Assembly (NCBI RefSeq): GCF_007747995.1
Contig: NZ_CP036276.1
Span: 7,492,001-7,556,000 of the forward strand
Source: Symmachiella dynata
Lineage (GTDB): Bacteria; Planctomycetota; Planctomycetia; Planctomycetales; Planctomycetaceae
Length of the DNA: 64,000 bases
Direction of reading: 5' to 3'
This document shows positions 9,801 to 16,516 of the stretch, in pieces (the first letter of the stretch is position 1; each line of letters opens with the position of its first letter). The position numbers and the translations under genes were made by a program. Under the pieces are notes generated by a model. That model worked only from the letters and a program-made list of their open reading frames with translations, was not told the origin of the DNA and made no database searches.

Positions 9801-9893
9801 ACGGAAAACAACATCATTACCGGCGCAACAACCCCGTTCTCAGCCGTCGGCACCACCGGCCAAATCTTCGTCAACGGCGTCAGGGTTCCTTGA
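6843..9893 (+). CDS. inverse-autotransporter-like beta-barrel with beta-helix passenger
   Basis: About 1016 residues, starting at ATG 6843 with AAGGA eight bases upstream. A signal peptide ends near residue 47 (MIAQAEDD). Residues ~50-275 resemble the intimin/invasin-type inverse autotransporter barrel: alternating strands with GNGGIGYREW and LLGASVWYDYD. The rest, from about 330, is a long right-handed parallel beta-helix built of ~22-residue turns rich in Asn, Gly and Asp. I infer an outer-membrane barrel exporting its C-terminal helix to the surface, as an adhesin or polysaccharide-binding protein. No LysM motif or Ig-like domain is visible, unlike enterobacterial intimins. Lies within the repeat-bounded island. 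Confidence 0.75.
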   Translation: MAPIKRIDQIKRRDNSTNLRLIRTCGLLGLFAVPFLLLHTFAMIAQAEDDFQGVTGRLRHIAFPTFGRDESLSSLEVMPYMISEDYMFFGDARFNMDNDTRFTGNGGIGYREWIPAWNRLLGASVWYDYDDSSGSSFQGTGLSLESYGSIWDFRSNIYIPVGDTTQNSVNGLSNFRFVGNEIVFDRLRIIADAQPGFDMELGGLVPSQFASDHNLRVFGGFYQFFGNQTPDITGFKTRIQGNITETITTQVELTDDDTFGTNVTLAVSIGLGGPAHGVDDSDGKLQQMSRYVNRNYNIIVSKQQDNLYNIPVINPSNGTPYIIRHVETSATGSGSGTLDDPYQSISAAQAVDGDVIYVHSGSVIESAVVLNPDDRVLGEGVEHYLATENYGDVMLPSATAGTTVPVLRGISGNAVTLASRSEFSGFAIEETTGHGILGDDIDGATVRNVSIRSATGDGVFLADATRTVLFENMDFSEINGAAFHLNNGSADVVVDGTITNSAGRSVLIENNNGTIDLEETDIVDNGGSGILVRNNDGDIIFGDIDVRNSLASGIEIQGGEGTLEFVGETQVVNSAAAGINVNGLQGTATFTDAYIKNLNGSQGVHIQDVTGTTSFTNLDVITRDGTGLFALDGGDVQILDGTIAAEDASAVSLEDSRMDIVLTRVDSSNTSAGIRIQDSSGTFLVTGDGTDGSGGLITGTDTGLFLDGAGSVGMQSVIFDENTVGIQASETSHLIVRTSEITDSDDEGIFLQNVQEFELSNSILARNDGISLRSQFDEAGSYNYAIIENSIDDIKTTAVKFSNLASADPGTLSLSFDSNAVGAAADGTQAVDIDWNGTLNASFLANAIGGGGDGNHGIDINTTSTSNLAQVTIRQNVFGFDGENSTGLQLTTSGQLQTDIGENTIVFNAADGIGVDFNIGQSSDINIFDNVIVDNVSSGTGLLFSSINGTSDVTINNNSIQLLSGDGFVDQGIIFSTVTGDVELHGTENNIITGATTPFSAVGTTGQIFVNGVRVP

Positions 9894-10257
9894 TCGGCGG
9901 TTACAGAAGATTGCAGGAAAGGAAATCCCACCTACTACACCTGCCGAAGTTCTGCGAGCAAAGCGTCCGTGTGTTCATCATCGAGCAAAAACAAATCTTC
10001 CGTGCGTTGGAAGCTTGAGGCGGCACGTTCAAAGACAGGAGCAAAATCGACAGACTTTCCAAGATCGGATTGAAGCCGCTCGATGACTCCGCGTCGATGA
10101 ACTTAGGAGTCCCCAGGACTTCGCATCCAGACCATCGAATTCAAGCGATGAAATCGCCCCCCTGCCGCCGCAGGCGGAACGGGAGGATTCAAGAATCTTT
10201 TTGGAGTCTTTGGAAGCTTTTTCGTACGTGACGGATGACGGTGTTGCGACGTGAGGT
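9894..10257. other. degenerate region between adhesin and integrase remnant
   Basis: No intact gene. It contains a short minus-strand remnant (9935-10102, listed separately) and otherwise unassigned sequence with many stops in all frames. It is consistent with decaying island DNA. Confidence 0.4.
9935..10102 (-). pseudogene. C-terminal remnant of an unknown protein
   Basis: Read on the minus strand, an open stretch of ~55 codons ends in two successive stop codons and has protein-like composition (SVDFAPVFERAASSFQRTED, then LFLLDDEHTDALLAELRQV). A TAA blocks the frame upstream at 10103-10105 and there is no usable start, so it looks like the tail of a lost gene rather than a working one. Family not recognised. 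Confidence 0.3.
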
Positions 10258-10602
10258 GTGACCGTGTGGCTGACAGCTTTGTCCCATCACGCAAAACGTA
10301 GCAGACCGGTGTCGCTCACAGTTGGGCACGATACGCTCAAGTGTGTCCCTGATTGGATACGCATCCGGGAGCACGCCGGTGTGGGAGATGTGACCTTCAA
10401 GCATGCAAGGTCCACCGCCGGTTCAGAACTGGCTGCTGAGCATCCTCTTCCGGTCGTCCAAGGCTGGCTAGGGCACTCAAACCCGAACACGACTTCCCAG
10501 TACTATGTCAACTCCCAAGATGCGGTACGGGCAGCGGCGGCTCGCCGGAAAGTGATCGGTGATACCAACGGTGATACCAGCCAGTTGGTGGAACAGGGTT
10601 GA
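10258..10602 (+). pseudogene. remnant of a tyrosine recombinase (phage-type integrase), C-terminal part
   Basis: Only the last ~90 codons resemble an integrase: FKHARSTAGSELAAEHPLPV, then VQGWLGHSNPNTTSQYYV. This matches the planctomycete integrase C-terminus, with the Arg of box II, the GH and the catalytic Tyr all present. The N-terminal arm and core domains are absent, and the frame before ~10340 does not look related. It points at tRNA-Leu, whose 3' end lies ~110 bases downstream, the usual position for an integrase gene beside its attachment site. It cannot be functional as it stands. Confidence 0.7.
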
Positions 10603-10741
10603 GAATGGTCGGTGCTGGTCAGTGGAGTTTTGGTGCTGCGTGGAAATGCGAAGAGGCCACAAAAACGGCGGGAACCGTTTGCGCAGCCTCTTTTGCGGAT
10701 TTCTATAAGAATAGCCGAGGGGGGACTCGAACCCCCACGCC
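10537..10741 (+). repeat. right copy of integrase-3'-end/tRNA-3'-end repeat (att-like)
   Basis: This covers the last ~20 codons of the integrase remnant, a spacer and the 3' part of tRNA-Leu. It aligns end to end with 638-841, with many substitutions but matched length and order. I infer the right junction of the inserted segment, where the tRNA gene was kept intact. Confidence 0.65.
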
Positions 10742-10796
10742 CTTTACGGACTCGGGATTTTAAGTCCCGTGCGTCTGCCAATTCCGCCACTCGGCC
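10712..10796 (-). tRNA. tRNA-Leu (anticodon UAA)
   Basis: Read on the minus strand it folds as a class II tRNA. Acceptor GGCCGAG pairs with CTCGGCT (first pair G-U), followed by TGGCGGAATTGGCAGAC for the D arm, anticodon stem CGGGA/TCCCG around loop CTTAAAA (UAA), a long variable arm (GTCCGTAAAGGGC) and T arm GGGGG-TTCGAGT-CCCCC. The CCA end is not encoded. Its 3' end lies at the low-coordinate side, facing the integrase remnant, and serves as the presumed attachment site. Confidence 0.95.
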
Positions 10797-11153
10797 GTGG
10801 CAATTTGCTAGCTCCCGACGATGATGGACAGGGCAACACATTGACTCTGCTTCGCCTGTCCTCATCGCTGAAAACTGCCAGTTGCTGATTGTAACCAAAC
10901 CGCTGCAGAGTTTGAACCGATAAATTGGGTCTCCATATGCCCCTGCTGCAACGTTCTGGGCTCGGGCTGTTTTCGATCCATGCGCCGCCGGTACGCTGGC
11001 CAAAGCCTGCAACAGCGGAGTAGCATCCACGGTTAGCAGGCCGGGCGACTATAATCTTCAAACGGCAATCGACGGTGAATATTGTGACCGCGCCGAGGGA
11101 CCTCAAATATCACCGTACTAATTTTCAAACATTGGTTTTGGCACATTCAGCTC
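10797..11153. other. 357 bp intergenic region
   Basis: Lies between the 5' end of tRNA-Leu and a plus-strand hypothetical gene. It must hold the tRNA promoter on the minus strand, but I cannot pick out convincing -35/-10 boxes. The open frames crossing it look like chance. Confidence 0.4.
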
Positions 11154-11621
11154 ATGAAAACGTCGTTCGATTGGGATTGCACAGTTGAAAACGAAGATGG
11201 CGACCAACTCTTCGAATCATCGAGTCCTTGTGATGCATTACAGTTTGCCTGCAAATTAGATGTTGGCACCCTCGAGGCGGTTGGCAAGACCCGTGACAAC
11301 ATCTCATTGAAATTTGACGGCCAATCGTCGCTCATTTTGTATACGACTCCCCAACAGAGACTGCTGCGGCCGCAGTTTCCTTTGAGCGAAGTGTCCGGTG
11401 ACGGCGTGGAAGACCTGTTCTGCGACTGTTGTGGCATCCAAATCGATGGCGACTATTCCAAATGCACCGACCGCGAAACCGGTTTTGCACTTTGCGAATC
11501 CATTCTGGCAGGACGTTTCCCCGAGTCCGACGAAGTCCGCTGGGTACTCTTATTTAACTACGGGCCGCTCGAAACGGAATCATACTTTCAACGGCTTCGA
11601 CGAATCCTCAGGTTGGGGTAA
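11154..11621 (+). CDS. hypothetical protein with Cys-rich segment
   Basis: 155 residues, acidic, no signal peptide. The segment DLFCDCCGIQIDGDYSKCTD (about 89-108), followed by another Cys in ALCES, could form a zinc knuckle or similar metal site. The N-terminal part reads as a beta-rich domain. Family not recognised. The start at ATG 11154 lacks an obvious Shine-Dalgarno sequence. It converges with the DinB gene. Confidence 0.5.
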   Translation: MKTSFDWDCTVENEDGDQLFESSSPCDALQFACKLDVGTLEAVGKTRDNISLKFDGQSSLILYTTPQQRLLRPQFPLSEVSGDGVEDLFCDCCGIQIDGDYSKCTDRETGFALCESILAGRFPESDEVRWVLLFNYGPLETESYFQRLRRILRLG

Positions 11622-11698
11622 ACCGAAGGGTCGCTGCCAAGCCAGGACACGCAAGTGGATCTGACGTGCAGGGACCCTCAACAACGGCGTTCCCGTGC

Positions 11699-12196
11699 TC
11701 ACGCCATCAACGGCCCGCGTCCGGCGGCTCGGCGGGCGTCGGCGACTTGGCCGGCGTGAAAACTGGAGTGAATCGTCATCCCCCCGAAGCACGCTCCCAC
11801 CGTTCCGAAAAACGGTCCGAATTCTTCTGGGGCGTGACTCGGTTTGTCGAGGTCCGCTTCAGTCAGCGTGTCGAGATGCGCCAGCGTCGCGGCGCGGATC
11901 GTTTCGAATTTGGCCATCAATTCGTCCATCGTCGGATATTGGTCTGCATCAGGCGTGGGAGTGGTGCCCATTGCGAATAATTCCTGCAACTCCGGAAAAC
12001 GATTGGGCTGCCCCAAAATAAAGCCGTCCAGCAAATCGCTTTCGGCGCAGGTGATATGCCCCAGAACCCAGAGCGGATGATTCCCGCCCGCAGAGGTCGG
12101 CTGCGTGAGCGGCGCATCGCTCATATCGCTAATCAATCCCATCGCCCAATTCTTGCTGTTTTCCAACGACATCTTGATGAACTCGATCGCGGTCAT
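11699..12196 (-). CDS. DinB-family (DUF664-like) protein
   Basis: 165 residues from ATG 12196, preceded by AAGGAGAGAG. The fold is the DinB four-helix bundle. The His of HPLWVLGHI and the two of HSSFHAGQVADARRAAGRG fit the three-His metal site of the family, near helix 2 and the C-terminal helix. Members are metal-dependent transferases or isomerases, many linked to bacillithiol or mycothiol, and many are uncharacterised. It is transcribed away from the membrane protein/SRPBCC/ArsR group, with a palindromic site in the shared 180 bp upstream region, so it may belong to the ArsR regulon. The substrate is unknown. Confidence 0.85.
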   Translation of the reverse strand: MTAIEFIKMSLENSKNWAMGLISDMSDAPLTQPTSAGGNHPLWVLGHITCAESDLLDGFILGQPNRFPELQELFAMGTTPTPDADQYPTMDELMAKFETIRAATLAHLDTLTEADLDKPSHAPEEFGPFFGTVGACFGGMTIHSSFHAGQVADARRAAGRGPLMA

Positions 12197-12253
12197 GGTC
12201 TCTCTCCTTGGTCTTTGAAAAAATTGCGAAGTCACTGAGTCGCACTTGACGTG

Positions 12254-12273
12254 ACGTGACTTATTTGTCACGT
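12254..12273. promoter_or_regulatory. candidate operator ACGTGAC-N6-GTCACGT
   Basis: A perfect 7 bp inverted repeat with a 6-base AT-rich spacer lies in the divergent region between the DinB gene (start 12196) and the membrane-protein gene (start 12379). Its size and symmetry suit a winged-helix dimer such as the ArsR protein encoded at 13420. The link to that regulator is an inference. Confidence 0.4.
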
Positions 12274-12378
12274 TACATTAAGTTCACATGTTAGCTGCTT
12301 TGTAGAATACGTCAAGTCAAAATCATACCTGCAACTTTCAGCAAGCTGCGAGAGCGGAGATTTGATTTTCTCCTCAGA

Positions 12379-12831
12379 ATGGCCACGCTCATGAAACCCA
12401 CACCTGTGAAATTGATGCTCGGAACGATCGGCTATCTGTGCATCACCTTTCCGCTGGCCTATGTCTGGCATCTTGTCGCTTTCCAGGCGACTTACGAACG
12501 GCTCCATTATTTCTCGCGCTCCGAACCGATCATCGCGTTTGGCTTTGCCGCGATTTTGTTGCAGGGAATTTTGCTGTCTTGGATCTATCCGCAACTTTGT
12601 CGCGGTACCTCATTTTTCGGGGGTGTCCTCAAGTTTGCCGCCATCATGGGGGGCTACCATTGGTCCATGCACGTCCTGGCAGCCGCCGCAAAACAAAATA
12701 TTCAGCCGCTGGGAACATGGTTTCTCATCGAATCGACTTACCTGGCGATTCAATTTTTCCTGGGCAGTTTGTGGCTGGGATGGATCTATCGCACCAAAGC
12801 AGTCGAACTCGCAACCGGCGAACAAATGTGA
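12379..12831 (+). CDS. four-helix membrane protein, unknown function
   Basis: 150 residues with four predicted membrane helices (about 10-32, 50-70, 80-103 and 115-138) and a short cytoplasmic tail. Polar residues inside the helices (His30, HWSMH near 94-98) may bind a ligand. An in-frame ATG at 12391 is an alternative start; neither has a strong ribosome-binding site. It precedes an SRPBCC protein and an ArsR regulator on the same strand, a grouping often seen for small stress or metabolite-handling operons. Family not named with certainty. Confidence 0.7.
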   Translation: MATLMKPTPVKLMLGTIGYLCITFPLAYVWHLVAFQATYERLHYFSRSEPIIAFGFAAILLQGILLSWIYPQLCRGTSFFGGVLKFAAIMGGYHWSMHVLAAAAKQNIQPLGTWFLIESTYLAIQFFLGSLWLGWIYRTKAVELATGEQM

Positions 12832-12871
12832 ATTCACAATTTCTGGAACGACTTGGTAATAACTAGAACCA

Positions 12872-12947
12872 GTTTCAAAACCCGGTTGCGCCTGTTCATG
12901 CATCCATAATACAAGTGATTGCGTGATGCGTCAGAGGGTTTTGAAAC
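12872..12947. repeat. 12 bp perfect inverted repeat with ~52-base spacer
   Basis: GTTTCAAAACCC at 12872-12883 is matched by GGGTTTTGAAAC at 12936-12947. Both arms are also flanked by a shared ACGACTT. It lies between the membrane-protein gene and the SRPBCC gene. It could be an mRNA stem, or the ends of a small degraded element. Confidence 0.4.
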
Positions 12948-12976
12948 GACTTGTAGAAAGACAATCGGAGAAAACC

Positions 12977-13408
12977 ATGCCTGAAACGCAAGATCTCTCA
13001 GTCGATGTGATTCAAACCGTCGACATCCACGCCGCGATCGGCGACTCCTACCAAGCATTGATCCGTCGACTGACCGATGAAAACTCAACGCCCGACAACA
13101 AACCGTTGCCGATGGTGCTCGAACAATGGCCGGGGGGCCGCTGGTTTCGCGACTTGGGGAACGGCCAAGGGCACCTGTGGGGCTTTGTGCAGGTCATCAA
13201 GCCACCAACACTGATCGAAATCCACGGCCCGATGTTCATGTCCTATCCAGTCGCCGGGCACATCCAATTTCGACTGACACAAATTTCCGGCGGCACCGAA
13301 TTGTACTTGCGGCATCGCGCATTGGGGCAGGTGGAAGAAGAACATCGCCAAGGCGTGACGCATGGCTGGGAGTATTTTGCCAACACTGTCAAACAACTTG
13401 CGGAGTGA
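12977..13408 (+). CDS. SRPBCC (START/AHSA1-like) domain protein
   Basis: 143 residues from ATG 12977, with GGAG upstream; an upstream ATG at 12923 would add 18 residues without a site. The sequence fits the helix-grip fold: an N-terminal strand (VIQTVDIHAAIGDSYQALIR), the GGRWFRDLGNGQGHLWGFVQ strand pair, LIEIHGPMF, and a long C-terminal helix (GWEYFANTVKQLAE). Such proteins bind small hydrophobic ligands. It is followed after 11 bases by an ArsR regulator, and this ArsR/SRPBCC pairing recurs widely, so the two are probably one operon. The ligand is unknown. Confidence 0.85.
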   Translation: MPETQDLSVDVIQTVDIHAAIGDSYQALIRRLTDENSTPDNKPLPMVLEQWPGGRWFRDLGNGQGHLWGFVQVIKPPTLIEIHGPMFMSYPVAGHIQFRLTQISGGTELYLRHRALGQVEEEHRQGVTHGWEYFANTVKQLAE

Positions 13409-13419
13409 AATGATTTCTG

Positions 13420-13776
13420 ATGGCGAAGAACCTGGACCATATTTGGAAAGCCCTGTCGGATCCCACGCGGCGGGAAATCCTTGACTTGCTGCGAGACGGC
13501 CCTCGACAAACCACGGAAATCGTGGAAAAGTTTCCGCAGTTGTCACGCTTCGGAGTGATGAAGCATCTCGACACGCTGCGTGAAGCGGGGTTGGTGCATA
13601 CACGCAGCGAAGGCCGCCTTCGCATCAATTCGCTCAACGTGACCCCCATTCGGCAAATCACAGAACGCTGGATCAGCAAGTACGAGGCATACTGGACCAA
13701 CACGCTGTTGCGCGTTAAGGAGTCCGCCGAAGCCAGCGAATCGGAGAACTCGGAATCATCCACCAAACGGGCTTAA
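13420..13776 (+). CDS. ArsR-family winged-helix regulator
   Basis: 118 residues. The N-terminal winged helix is clear: LDHIWKALSDPTRREILDLL (about 5-24), the recognition helix in LSRFGVMKHLDTLREAGLV, then the wing RSEGRLRINSL. No cysteine pair of the metal-sensing type is present, so it more likely responds to a non-metal signal. This is the subgroup found next to SRPBCC proteins. The C-terminal 25 residues are Ser/Glu rich. It probably represses its own operon and perhaps the divergent DinB gene through the site at 12254. Confidence 0.9.
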   Translation: MAKNLDHIWKALSDPTRREILDLLRDGPRQTTEIVEKFPQLSRFGVMKHLDTLREAGLVHTRSEGRLRINSLNVTPIRQITERWISKYEAYWTNTLLRVKESAEASESENSESSTKRA

Positions 13777-13820
13777 ACCCAGATGACGACACCTGCAACC
13801 GTCCCGCTGGCCTCACGCAT

Positions 13821-13865
13821 TAAAAAAACGGTCGTCTGCCGAATTTTGTTTCGGCGGACGACCGT
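13821..13865 (-). terminator. rho-independent terminator of the protease gene
   Basis: Read on the minus strand: a 16 bp stem (ACGGTCGTCCGCCGAA paired with TTCGGCAGACGACCGT), a short loop, and a run of T after the stem (the A run at 13822-13828 on the plus strand). It lies just after the stop of the minus-strand protease and also ends the convergent ArsR operon. Confidence 0.85.
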
Positions 13866-13912
13866 TGGAATTGCTATCGCGGATTTCCCGCAGCGACGTT
13901 TTGCGTCAGGCA

Positions 13913-15868
13913 TCAATTGCCCGAATTGACAACGCCGGCCAGTTGGGCTTTGCGGATGATGGAACTTCGTTCTTTCACATACTCCTCATGCCCGGGTTGC
14001 CGACGGATGGCTTCGTCGATGTCGGCCAGTGCCCCTTCGAACCACTTGATGTCCTTGTTCATCGTGCCAAGGTCTTTTTTGACCGTTGCACGGAGTGCCA
14101 GGAAGTAAGCGGCGTTTTTGCCTTCGAAGGCGACCTTCACGACGTCTTTGTCCTCGAGAACCGTGATCGCTTGCTTGAGGACTTCGGTATTTTCGCGGAA
14201 GCGAGCGACGTTGATGCTCTGCCGTGCGAAGTCCAATAAAATCGGCAACGCACGAATGTTGAAGCTCTTCAAATGCAACTCATTCGCCTTGGAGTAGTAA
14301 CTGAGACTGGCTTCGTAGCAAGCTGCCTGATCCTCACGGGTGAGTTTAACGCGGGTCACATAATCGTCGACCATTTTGGCACGCGTGAGATAAATCTCCC
14401 AGTACCATGGAGCCGTTTCTTCCGCTTTGGACATCGCGTCAAAGCATTCAGAGAATTCTCCCTGTTTGTGATGGGCTCGTGCCTGGTTCATGAGATCGAT
14501 CGCGGTCTGCAGTTTTGCCACCTGCGGATTTTGATTCTCGATGAAAATCGGCTCAGGCATTTCGGCCGGAGAGTTGTTGATTTTGTCGGCTAACTGAAAA
14601 TGTCCCAGCATGTCCCACAGGGCATCCACACGGATTCCATAGGCGACCTTGGTGCCATCCTTGAGGTTCGTCACAGCATGATTGACGACCACCACGCGGC
14701 CATTGTCCAGAAAGATCGGGGAACCGCTGAAACCGGGATAGTTGGGACCGGAGTAGACCACGCGACGTCGGTTTTCCACACGTTGGTCTTCGGGGTGTCC
14801 ATTCAGTTTTTCCAGACGGCTGACCGTTCCCGTGACGAACGTGGCTTGAGCGAACTGCCCACTGGCCGCTTGCGTGTTGTAGGCCGGATAGCCATACATT
14901 CCAATTTCAGCACCGACGATGGACTTGGCTTGTTCCGGATCGGCCAAGACGACTTCGGCCGGTAGATCCGGACCAATTTTTTCCAATTGCAAAATCGCCA
15001 AGTCGGTTCCGCGGGGATCCACCGATCCCACCTTCGGGTCTTGCGATTTCATGACGGTCTGATTGTCTTCACGCATCGTCCGCAACGTATCGGGATGGAA
15101 CCAGCGCCGCGTCACTTTGTATTCGGTGCGGGTTTCGTTCAACACCACGGTTTCGGCAATATCCGCGACATGCGCGTTGGTAGCCAACAGTCGGTGCTTT
15201 TTAGAAATCACGAAAGCGGTACCGTGCGATTTGTTTTTGCTGTCTTTGACCAACAACACCGCTCGCTTGTAGCGATCCACCGCTGCTTGGAAACCTTTGG
15301 TTGCGGGCAATTCCGGTGTGGTGATTTTTTTAGCGGTGACGGTCTTCTTCATCGGAGGCGTTTGGGGATCGGCCTTGACCGGCGCCTCGTCCTTGGCCTC
15401 CGACTTGCGGAAGCGGACTTTCATCTCGGTCGAGAGTTTGGCGGTTTTGTCTTTCGAGGTGATCTTGCCGATCAGCAAGCCTTCGTCGTTGGAGGCAATT
15501 TTGCCCTCGGCAATGATAGCTGTCCCTAAACCTTGGGGAAGTTCGACATAGACCTCGAATGTGGCTCCCTTTTTGAGAGCGGCTGATTCGTCGCTGGTGA
15601 GCACCAATGACGATCCGCGTACGGCTAAGATCGCGCCTTCTGCCAGATAGGGCGACTCGGCCGGTTTTTCTGTTTCCGCCGGTTTCGCTACTTCGACAGG
15701 TTCGGCCACTTCAGCCGCGTCAGTTGCCGGTGCGGCTTGAGCGGCCCCGGCTTCGGTATCAGTCGCTGCCGCGGACGGGGTGTCGTCTGCGACTCCTTGT
15801 TGCGGGACATGCGCCAGCAAGAGCGACGCGAACCAAGCGAATATCAGCAGGCTGCATTTTCGATGCAT
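13913..15868 (-). CDS. secreted trypsin-like serine protease with C-terminal TPR-like region
   Basis: 651 residues from ATG 15868 (AGGGG six bases upstream). The signal peptide MHRKCSLLIFAWFASLLLAH is followed by an Ala/Glu/Pro-rich linker and a beta-rich segment. The chymotrypsin-fold protease domain (about 200-410) has the full triad: His233 in TNAHV, Asp289 in GTDLAIL, Ser382 in GFSGSP. The last 200 residues are helical with TPR-like spacing and probably bind partners. It resembles DegP/HtrA-class proteases without a recognisable PDZ domain. A periplasmic role in protein quality control or signalling is an inference. Monocistronic, with its own terminator. Confidence 0.85.
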   Translation of the reverse strand: MHRKCSLLIFAWFASLLLAHVPQQGVADDTPSAAATDTEAGAAQAAPATDAAEVAEPVEVAKPAETEKPAESPYLAEGAILAVRGSSLVLTSDESAALKKGATFEVYVELPQGLGTAIIAEGKIASNDEGLLIGKITSKDKTAKLSTEMKVRFRKSEAKDEAPVKADPQTPPMKKTVTAKKITTPELPATKGFQAAVDRYKRAVLLVKDSKNKSHGTAFVISKKHRLLATNAHVADIAETVVLNETRTEYKVTRRWFHPDTLRTMREDNQTVMKSQDPKVGSVDPRGTDLAILQLEKIGPDLPAEVVLADPEQAKSIVGAEIGMYGYPAYNTQAASGQFAQATFVTGTVSRLEKLNGHPEDQRVENRRRVVYSGPNYPGFSGSPIFLDNGRVVVVNHAVTNLKDGTKVAYGIRVDALWDMLGHFQLADKINNSPAEMPEPIFIENQNPQVAKLQTAIDLMNQARAHHKQGEFSECFDAMSKAEETAPWYWEIYLTRAKMVDDYVTRVKLTREDQAACYEASLSYYSKANELHLKSFNIRALPILLDFARQSINVARFRENTEVLKQAITVLEDKDVVKVAFEGKNAAYFLALRATVKKDLGTMNKDIKWFEGALADIDEAIRRQPGHEEYVKERSSIIRKAQLAGVVNSGN

Positions 15869-16516
15869 AATCATCCCCTGTTTGGAAGTTGAGATGGCCC
15901 AATTGTAGTCAACAGATCGTTTCGCTGTCGGCCCGCACTCGCAATGATACACACTTTTAAGATGGAAAGTCGCCAAAAAAACCGGACATGAGAATCAAGT
16001 CGAATAGGATATTTTTTGCGAGTTTTTTGAATGACCGGATAGCGAACCGTAAGCAGCCACCATCTCCAGCCGCCTGGAGACGTGCAAACGACGTACCAGT
16101 TGGACCAACCGAACCGGCAATTTTTTGTGCAAAGCATTACAGACAATAAGCTTGCGTTATCAAGTGCTCACTGACTGTGCCCCCAAGCCCCTGCCTGCGT
16201 CTCTCAAAAGCTAGGCAGCAAGCGGTGCAAATGCGGCAGTTGCCCCAGTCGCCTCGCTTTTCGGTGAATGGCATTACGTAGACCCATTTCGCTCCTCAGC
16301 ACACGAATGGCTGCGTTTTTCTCCAGGTCGATCCAGCATTTCCCCTCCCGAATTCTGTGAAAACCGCATTTTTTATGCCCTGCGGTGGCGCGTTGGAGCG
16401 AGAACTCGGCATTTCAGTGTAGAGCGGTAACAAATCGCTCACAGCAACGCTAAGCAACTTATCAAAACAAACTACTCCCCCACACACACCGCACACTGAA
16501 CCTAAGGAACTTAGTT
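15869..16516. other. 648 bp divergent intergenic region
   Basis: No gene found between the protease and the RTX gene, which point away from each other. It must hold both promoters; I could not identify a convincing one. Just before the RTX start, AAGGA lies nine bases from ATG 16517. Confidence 0.4.

Noticed and set aside
10503-11030. 175-codon minus-strand frame over the tRNA
   Set aside because: Reads straight through tRNA-Leu and the integrase remnant; cannot be a gene.
14987-15529. 180-codon plus-strand open frame
   Set aside because: Antisense to the trypsin-like protease, including its catalytic region; shadow frame.
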